The notes beneath the pieces were generated by a model that worked only from the letters and a program-made list of their open reading frames with translations, was not told where the DNA came from and did not search any database. Shown piece by piece: positions 4,616 through 9,897 of a stretch of DNA of 9,897 nt. The position numbers were made by a program, and so were the translations under genes. Position 1 is the first letter of the stretch, and each line of letters starts with the position of its first letter. Source of the stretch: Bacteroidales bacterium (GTDB lineage: Bacteria; Bacteroidota; Bacteroidia; Bacteroidales; P3). The stretch spans positions 1 to 9,897 of the forward strand of contig JAFWOP010000003.1 of NCBI GenBank assembly GCA_017545365.1. The letters are read 5' to 3'.

Positions 4616-7600
4616 ATGAAGCGGAAGTACATTTGGACAGCACTAATTGCAGTTTTTGCAATCTTCTCTCTTGTATGGTATGGTTGCACAGAAAAGGAAG
4701 AGGACATTCTGGGCTCCATCTATGGCACAGTAACCGATTATGCCACTGGCGAACCCGTGGGCAATGTCAGCGTAAAACTACGCCCCTCTGGCGAGGCTAC
4801 TCTGACTGGCAACGATGGCTCCTATGAGTTTAAAGACCTGAGCACTGGAAAATACTCGCTGTTCCTCAGCAAGGCATTATATGCTGACCACGACGATGAC
4901 TACATTATCGATCTAGAAAAAGGTAAGAAGGTCAAGCGTGACATTCAGATACGCAAGCAGATGGCTTCATTGCAAATCACCGACATGACAGGAAAACCGC
5001 TCGACACTCTTGACTTCGGTTCTGAGGAATCCGTTAAAGTTAAAACATTCAATGTCTTTAACGATGGCACAGAAAGCCTCACCTGCACGGCCACCTACGA
5101 TTGCGAATGGATAACCAATGTGTCGGGATTAGAAAATACAATTCAACCGGGTGAGACTAAGGCCGTCACTGTCCGAATCGACCGCATTGCTCTAGACGAT
5201 GGGGAGAACACTACATTTCTGTATATCACTTCCAACAACGGCAGTAATGAGATTGTGGTCACAGCCACCTTCTTAGGTGCAGCAGCTATCACTACTGTCG
5301 AGGCTTCTAACGTCACAGCCAATTCCGCCACCGTCGGAGGTGACATCACCGATGATGGTGGCAGACCTGTAACTGTTCGTGGCATTTGCTATGGCACTTC
5401 GCAGACTCCCACCATCGACGGTGACCATACCGAGGACGGTTCTGGCTCCGGCTCATTCAGCCACAACATCACTGGACTTTCTTCTTCTACTACTTATTAC
5501 GCCCGTGCCTACGCCACCAATCGCAATGGCACATACTACGCTTCTAACATTATTAGTTTTACTACCCAAGACGGGCTACCGACGGTGACAACAAGCAATG
5601 TTACAAACATCACAGCCACTACCGCCAAAGGTGGCGGCAACGTAACTAATAACGGAGGCTACAATGTAACCAGCCGTGGCATCTGCTGGAACACCATGGG
5701 CAATCCCGACCTCAGCGATCAGCACACAACCAATGGCTCAGGCGATGGTTCTTTCACTAGCAATATGACAGGACTATCCGTTGGCACCACATACTATGTA
5801 CGTGCCTATGCCACAAATCAGTATGGAACTAGTTATGGGCCAGAGAAAAGTTTCTCAACTAATGGCGGATTGCCTATTGTAACCACCGCTACAGTGAGCA
5901 ACATTACCGCCACTTCGGCAGCGTGTGGTGGCAATATCACCAGTGACGGCGGATTTCCCGTTACGGCACGTGGGGTATGCTGGAACACTGTAGGCAATCC
6001 CGACCTCAGCGACAGCAACCATACCACTAATGGGTCAGGCATCGGTGCTTTTACGTCTAATATCACAGGGCTGAATCCTGGCACTCTCTACCATGTCCGT
6101 GCCTACGCCACCAACAGCACTGGTACCGTATACGGTGCTGAACAGACCTTTACCACCAACAGTGGCCTCCCTCTTGTAACCACCGCTACAGTGAGCAATA
6201 TTACCGCCAACTCTGCAGCTTGTGGTGGTAACATCACCAGTGATGGTGGGTTTCCCGTGACGGCTCGTGGGGTATGCTGGAACACCGTAGGCAATCCAGA
6301 CCTCAGCGACAACAACCATACCACTAATGGGACAGGCATCGGTGCTTATACGTCTAACATCACAGGGCTGAGTTCTGGCACTCTCTACCATGTCCGAGCC
6401 TACGCCACCAACAGCACTGGTACCGTATACGGTGCTGAACAAACTTTTACCACAAGTAACGGTGCTGTTTCAATAACCCTGTCTGCTGCCACCAATATCA
6501 CAGCCTCTTCAGCTACTTGTACCGCAACCATCAGTGGCGACGGTGGCTCTACTATTACAGGACGAGGCGTTTGCTGGAGCACCTCACAGTATCCTACATC
6601 ATCGGGAAGCCATACTGCTGTGGGAACAGGCACTGGCTCATTCACTGCCTCAATAAGCAGCCTTTCGCCCTCTACCACTTACTATGTCAGAGCCTATGCC
6701 ACTAATGGGACTGGCACTCACTACTCCAACCAAATCAGTTTTACCACGAATGATGGAATGCCCACAGTCACTACTGGTACGATAAGCAACATCACAGCAA
6801 ACAGTGCCGTATGCAGTGGCAATGTTACTTCTGACGGAGGATTCCCCGTTACAGCCAAAGGTGTCTGCTGGAGTACAACTCAGTATCCGACCATATCGGG
6901 CAACCATAGCAACAGCGGCAGTGGTACAGGGAATTTTAACAGCTCAATGAGCGGACTAACGACCGGCACCACCTACTATGTCCGAGCCTACGCCACCAAT
7001 AGTACTGGCACAGCGTATGGCGCACAACTGAGTTTCACAACAGGCAGTGGTCTACCATCAGTAAGCACAACCGCGCCTTCCTTGTCTGGCAGTACAGTAG
7101 CAACAGGTGGTAACGTAACTTCTGACGGAGGATTTCCAGTAACTGCACGTGGAGTGTGCTATGGCAATCTTCCCTATCCTGATTTGACCAGCACATACAA
7201 CCACACTACCAACGGTACTGGCACGGGTTACTATTCTTCGTCATTCTCTCTCCCTACAGGCAGTGGTAGATATTACATTCGTGCCTATGCTACCAATGCC
7301 AATGGCACTACCTATGGAGCACAAGATTCCATTATCCAACCGTATGATGAGTTGCCCACTTTCCAATATAACGGACATACTTACCGTGTGGCCCCTTCTT
7401 CGACCAATCGATACGTATGGTCGGCTGCAAATGATTATTGCGACAGCCTGACTTACTTCGGATATTCTGATTGGAGATTGCCCACATTGGCAGAACTTCA
7501 GCAGATGTATTCAGATAGAAATGCAATCGGAGACTTTAGAACACAAGACTACTGGAGTAGCGATGCTTGCATGGAAGGAGGTTATAGTGGGCATAAGGTC

Positions 7601-7705
7601 GTTTTGTTCAGTACTGATTCATATGGTGGGTATATTTACTGCCGTACTCATTCAGGTCCTGGTGACAATCGAGCATATTATCGTCCAATCCGTGTTGAGA
7701 ATTAA
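4616..7705 (+). CDS. Large surface lipoprotein: CarboxypepD_reg-like, BACON-like, seven Fn3-like repeats, DUF1566/Lcl-type end
   Basis: A 1029-residue protein. A basic, hydrophobic leader ends at Cys24 (WYGC; the -3 residue is unusual), and the following TEKEED resembles the acidic lipoprotein export signal that sends Bacteroidetes lipoproteins to the cell surface. Domains in order are a CarboxypepD_reg-like domain (~31-115), a BACON-like beta domain (~118-222, with FNVFNDGTESLTC, IQPGETKAVTVRIDR and ITSNNGSNEIVVTA), and seven repeats of 96-99 residues starting near 225, 321, 419, 518, 617, 715 and 813. Each repeat has SNITA.SA, DGG.PVTARGVCW, a TNGSG.G.F..N strand, and the near-invariant Y.VRAYATN..GT.YG, an Fn3-like sandwich. 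Repeats 3-6 each keep a Cys pair that could form a disulfide. The end (~913-1029) is a DUF1566/Lcl-type domain, with AANDYCDSL, DWRLPTLAELQQMY, YWSS and a final R(P)IRVEN. An adhesin or glycan-binding surface rod is plausible but inferred. It sits 13 bases after the small lipoprotein gene. Confidence 0.88.
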   Translation: MKRKYIWTALIAVFAIFSLVWYGCTEKEEDILGSIYGTVTDYATGEPVGNVSVKLRPSGEATLTGNDGSYEFKDLSTGKYSLFLSKALYADHDDDYIIDLEKGKKVKRDIQIRKQMASLQITDMTGKPLDTLDFGSEESVKVKTFNVFNDGTESLTCTATYDCEWITNVSGLENTIQPGETKAVTVRIDRIALDDGENTTFLYITSNNGSNEIVVTATFLGAAAITTVEASNVTANSATVGGDITDDGGRPVTVRGICYGTSQTPTIDGDHTEDGSGSGSFSHNITGLSSSTTYYARAYATNRNGTYYASNIISFTTQDGLPTVTTSNVTNITATTAKGGGNVTNNGGYNVTSRGICWNTMGNPDLSDQHTTNGSGDGSFTSNMTGLSVGTTYYVRAYATNQYGTSYGPEKSFSTNGGLPIVTTATVSNITATSAACGGNITSDGGFPVTARGVCWNTVGNPDLSDSNHTTNGSGIGAFTSNITGLNPGTLYHVRAYATNSTGTVYGAEQTFTTNSGLPLVTTATVSNITANSAACGGNITSDGGFPVTARGVCWNTVGNPDLSDNNHTTNGTGIGAYTSNITGLSSGTLYHVRAYATNSTGTVYGAEQTFTTSNGAVSITLSAATNITASSATCTATISGDGGSTITGRGVCWSTSQYPTSSGSHTAVGTGTGSFTASISSLSPSTTYYVRAYATNGTGTHYSNQISFTTNDGMPTVTTGTISNITANSAVCSGNVTSDGGFPVTAKGVCWSTTQYPTISGNHSNSGSGTGNFNSSMSGLTTGTTYYVRAYATNSTGTAYGAQLSFTTGSGLPSVSTTAPSLSGSTVATGGNVTSDGGFPVTARGVCYGNLPYPDLTSTYNHTTNGTGTGYYSSSFSLPTGSGRYYIRAYATNANGTTYGAQDSIIQPYDELPTFQYNGHTYRVAPSSTNRYVWSAANDYCDSLTYFGYSDWRLPTLAELQQMYSDRNAIGDFRTQDYWSSDACMEGGYSGHKVVLFSTDSYGGYIYCRTHSGPGDNRAYYRPIRVEN
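5870..6463 (+). repeat. Near-identical tandem pair of 297-bp repeat units inside the large lipoprotein gene
   Basis: Units 5870-6166 and 6167-6463 (protein repeats 3 and 4) have exactly the same length, 99 codons, and match at about nine bases in ten by eye, including long exact runs around the AYATNSTGTVYGAEQTF coding part. The other five repeats are clearly more divergent. This marks the most recent duplication in the array and a likely site of copy-number change by recombination. Confidence 0.8.
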
Positions 7706-7757
7706 TATGTGTGTCCTCAGAACTATATTGTATTCCTCATAAACAATAAGGACAATA

Positions 7758-9278
7758 ATGCTAAAGAAGATCATTCCAATGAAAATCATGAATAAGGCGG
7801 CAGCGCTTCTATTAGTCTTGTTGACAAATGGGGCAACAGCTCAGGTGGACAGCAGTGACTTTTACCAGCAACGGCAGCAGATGCGGGAGCGGTACGAGAG
7901 GCAGAAAGGGCTGGCGCGGCAACAATATGGCGATGCTCGGCGGAAGGCTGAGGCGGAGTATGCGGCGTTTCGCAAGAGAGCCAATGAGGAGTATGCAGCG
8001 GCAGCCGGGCATGCATGGACAAAAATAGGCGTGGAACCGGCCATCCCTAAACCCAAGGAGCCAGAACCGCCCAAGCCTCCAGAGCCTCAACCCAACAAAA
8101 AGCCTTCCACAGACCCTCTGCCTAAAGGCGAAGTGGTGACACCCCCTATCAAGGCCGACCCTGTCCCTTCCCCGCCTATCCCAGAGCCCGAGCCTTCTGT
8201 TCCGACAGTCTCATTCGACTTCTATGGCTCAACATGTAGCGTACACGCCAATAGCAATGACCTTCAATTCAAGCTACCCTCTTTGGACGAGAAAAGCATC
8301 TCCAAGGCATGGCAACAGTTGTCACAAGAGAAATACGACGGCCTATTGCACGACTGCATTGCCCAACGAGAGGCACTGCGCCTTTCGGATTGGGGTTATA
8401 TCTGTCTGCTAAGAAGCATGAGCGGGCAGCTGCTCGGCAAAAACAGCAACGAGGCTGTTCTCTTACAGATGTACCTGCTGGCGCAATCGGGCTATCGGGT
8501 ACGCATAGCACGCGAAGACGATCATCTGGTATTACTCGTTCCTTTCGACCATACCATCTACAACTACTCCTACATCAACATTGATAACATCCGGCACTAC
8601 GTGCTTTCGAACCAGAAGGGCGGCTCCGTCCATGTGTGCGAAGTGGCTTTCCCGAAAGAGCAGGTGGCCAAACTTCAGATGAACCAACTGCCCAAACTGA
8701 ACAGTGGGAAGAATCGAAACCGAACACTACAGTCCCAAAGATACAGCGCAATGAAAGCTACCGTCGAAGTGGACAAAGGCCTTATCGACTTCATGAACGG
8801 CTACCCATTGAGCGACGCATGGGAATACTACGCACTCGCTGGACTGAGCGACGTGGTGAAGTCCACTCTCTATCCTGTACTGCGCAGCCAAATCAGAGGC
8901 AAAAGCAAAAAGGATGCCGCAGAAATGCTGCTTAACTTTGTGCAGACAACTTTCGACTATGCTACCGACCAAGACCAATTCGGCTACGAACGCCCTCTTT
9001 TTGGCGATGAAAGTATCTTCTATCCGAAGAACGACTGCGAAGATCGCTCCATCTTCTACAGCATACTGGTTCGCGACCTGTTGGGATTGGATGTGGTACT
9101 GGTTCATTGGCCTGGTCATCTAGCCACAGCAGTAGCATTCCCTGAAGAAGTGGCAGGCGATTATTTCCCATTAGACGGTCATAAGTATACCGTTTGCGAC
9201 CCAACCTACATTGGTGCCTCCATTGGTCAAACAATGCCACAATTTAAGGAGGTTAATGCAAGACTGATAAAACTATAG
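7758..9278 (+). CDS. Exported transglutaminase-like cysteine enzyme with coiled coil and proline-rich spacer
   Basis: A 506-residue protein. The signal peptide has a hydrophobic core at 14-22 and a cut after ATA28 before Gln29; Met8 (7779) is an equally plausible start. Residues ~34-88 form a charged, alanine-rich coiled coil (YQQRQQMRERYERQ .. EAEYAAFRKRANEEY). Residues 94-149 are a Pro/Glu/Lys-rich spacer of the kind that crosses an envelope layer. The rest is a globular domain whose end fits the transglutaminase-like papain fold: Cys427 in KNDCEDRS, His454 in WPGHLATAV and Asp481 in VCDPTY, in the correct order and with family-like spacing. This suggests an active Cys-His-Asp triad. Family members are proteases, amidases or cross-linkers, so the reaction cannot be chosen here. 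Gap to the previous gene is 52 bases with no clear promoter, so it is probably the last operon gene; it could act on the surface lipoprotein or other envelope proteins. Confidence 0.85.
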   Translation: MLKKIIPMKIMNKAAALLLVLLTNGATAQVDSSDFYQQRQQMRERYERQKGLARQQYGDARRKAEAEYAAFRKRANEEYAAAAGHAWTKIGVEPAIPKPKEPEPPKPPEPQPNKKPSTDPLPKGEVVTPPIKADPVPSPPIPEPEPSVPTVSFDFYGSTCSVHANSNDLQFKLPSLDEKSISKAWQQLSQEKYDGLLHDCIAQREALRLSDWGYICLLRSMSGQLLGKNSNEAVLLQMYLLAQSGYRVRIAREDDHLVLLVPFDHTIYNYSYINIDNIRHYVLSNQKGGSVHVCEVAFPKEQVAKLQMNQLPKLNSGKNRNRTLQSQRYSAMKATVEVDKGLIDFMNGYPLSDAWEYYALAGLSDVVKSTLYPVLRSQIRGKSKKDAAEMLLNFVQTTFDYATDQDQFGYERPLFGDESIFYPKNDCEDRSIFYSILVRDLLGLDVVLVHWPGHLATAVAFPEEVAGDYFPLDGHKYTVCDPTYIGASIGQTMPQFKEVNARLIKL

Positions 9279-9432
9279 TTTTACAAACTCAAGGTCAGAA
9301 TCTTATGGTAGATTATCGTTGCTAAAAAAATATTTGGAGAATACGACGGCAATGCCATTGTGAATTTCTAATCACTGATGGCGTGCAGAGGAAGAAGAGG
9401 TGAAGAACCCACGAAGAAAGATTCAAGGCACA

Positions 9433-9478
9433 AAAGCGACAATAGGCGGAACTGAACAGCTTCGCCTATTGTCGCTTT
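9433..9478. terminator. Perfect 16-bp inverted repeat after the operon
   Basis: Arms aaagcgacaataggcg (9433-9448) and its exact complement (9463-9478) surround a 14-base spacer whose ends can add a G-U and an A-T pair. It lies about 155 bases beyond the transglutaminase stop and just beyond the broken bcp copy, where it could end transcription from both sides. The arms carry A/T ends (aaa..ttt), but no long T-run follows, so a bidirectional terminator is probable rather than certain. A remnant of a mobile-element end is another possibility. The rest of 9279-9543 shows no gene. Confidence 0.5.
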
Positions 9479-9543
9479 AAAGATATTTGTTGTTGCTACG
9501 GTCACGCGAATATATTTTCTTCGCTGCCCTCCTGCGGCCCAAA

Positions 9544-9741
9544 CAGAACCTCTTATTCCAACACGATGAAACGCTAATAGTTGTCCCGCAGGTCGCAAGC
9601 CTCGGCAGTGCAGCCGGGGGTGCTGTCCTTGGGGTAGAAATATAGCGCCAGTTTCTTACCAGCGAAGTCGCTTAGACGCACCATGTTGCCATTCTCGTCA
9701 TAGCCCTCAAAATAGGGCGCAGGAGTCCCAATCTGTAGCAT
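9544..9741 (-). pseudogene. bcp: Truncated second copy of bcp (5' fragment with in-frame stops)
   Basis: From ATG 9741 the minus strand encodes 55 residues that match the start of the intact Bcp at 1537-1992, with only five amino-acid changes. It includes the active-site segment [17 protein letters not shown] with Cys44 and Cys49. Over codons 1-55 I count 26 base differences out of 165, most of them silent, so the copy was long under selection or came from a related strain. Codon 56 is TAG where the intact gene has GAG. Recognisable homology goes on to about codon 66 and includes a second stop, TAA, at codon 63. After that the sequence is unrelated. The product would lack two thirds of the fold and be inactive. 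The region upstream of its ATG does not resemble that of the intact gene. Confidence 0.88.
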
Positions 9742-9808
9742 AATGTACTTATTATTTTTCGCTCTAGTATAAAGTATGACTGATTTTTTTCCAATCTTTC
9801 CCATTGTC

Positions 9809-9874
9809 GCGTCCCTCCGGGACGCTGAGTAGTAGGGTTTTCGTTGACCCCACACTGCGTTCCTTGTGTGGGGT
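9809..9874. repeat. Pair of GC-rich hairpins at the window end (intergenic repeat-like)
   Basis: Two perfect inverted repeats lie close together: gcgtccc/gggacgc (9809-9815 with 9819-9825, 3-base loop) and accccacac/gtgtggggt (9847-9855 with 9866-9874, 10-base loop). They stand in a non-coding stretch upstream of the broken bcp copy. Two hairpins of different sequence with a short linker resemble dispersed intergenic (REP-like) elements. No second copy occurs in this window, so that reading needs a genome-wide comparison. Confidence 0.4.
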
Positions 9875-9897
9875 TATTGAAATTCAGCATCTTCGAT

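Noticed and set aside
5833..6907. Several minus-strand frames opposite the repeat array
   Set aside because: They recur with the period of the repeats because the coding strand is repetitive; this is a composition effect.
5288..7342. CRISPR-like or non-coding tandem repeats
   Set aside because: The repeats are ~290-297 bp, in frame and encode a domain; there are no short direct repeats with unique spacers.
1993..9543. Whole block as a mobile element
   Set aside because: No integrase, transposase, relaxase or clear attachment repeats are present; the bcp repeats are too diverged for a recent target duplication, so it is kept only as a question.
9574..9855. A 93-residue version of the second Bcp starting at 9855
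   Set aside because: The extra N-terminal residues come from the intergenic hairpins; the intact copy shows the true start at the ATG equal to 9741.

Overview
The window looks like chromosomal DNA of a member of the Bacteroidales, perhaps Prevotella-like. This rests on two copies of the TAnnTTTG promoter element that is typical of Bacteroidetes, signal peptides cleaved before Gln (..AQ), Shine-Dalgarno-poor starts, a type IX secretion C-terminal signal, and domains common in this phylum (CarboxypepD_reg-like, BACON-like, DUF5683-like). The assignment is an inference; no rRNA or tRNA is present to anchor it.

Left part (1-1992). The 3' end of an unrecognised gene is followed by an orphan 70-residue piece that resembles a type IX secretion sorting domain. 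It converges, with only 4 bases between, on a minus-strand EamA/DMT-type membrane transporter. Next, also on the minus strand, is a complete Bcp-type thiol peroxidase. Both sides of the peroxidase gene carry arrays of degenerate 8-base repeats of the form GTTRATNN.

Centre (1993-2792). About 500 bases without a protein gene hold a strong Bacteroidetes promoter and a highly structured RNA. Its main fold is a long hairpin of about 119 nt interrupted by one large asymmetric bubble, which resembles 6S RNA. Several segments can also pair in competing ways. A small helix-turn-helix protein gene follows, then an inverted repeat and a second promoter with the same TACCTTTGCA core.

Right-centre (2793-9278). 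Five plus-strand genes, four of them tightly packed, form a probable operon, and every product carries an export signal. They encode an LPP20-like periplasmic protein, a DUF5683-like protein with two membrane segments, a small lipoprotein with one CarboxypepD_reg-like domain, a 1029-residue surface lipoprotein (CarboxypepD_reg-like, BACON-like, seven Fn3-like repeats, a terminal DUF1566/Lcl-type domain), and a transglutaminase-like protein with a coiled coil, a proline-rich spacer and an apparent Cys-His-Asp triad. The joint role is not known to me. The layout suggests an envelope module that displays a repeat-built surface protein together with a periplasmic or secreted cysteine enzyme.

Right end (9279-9897). 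A perfect 16-bp inverted repeat is followed by a 5' fragment of a second bcp gene with in-frame stops, in the same orientation as the intact copy. Two GC-rich hairpins lie at the very end. The structured RNA and the operon are therefore bracketed by an intact and a broken bcp.
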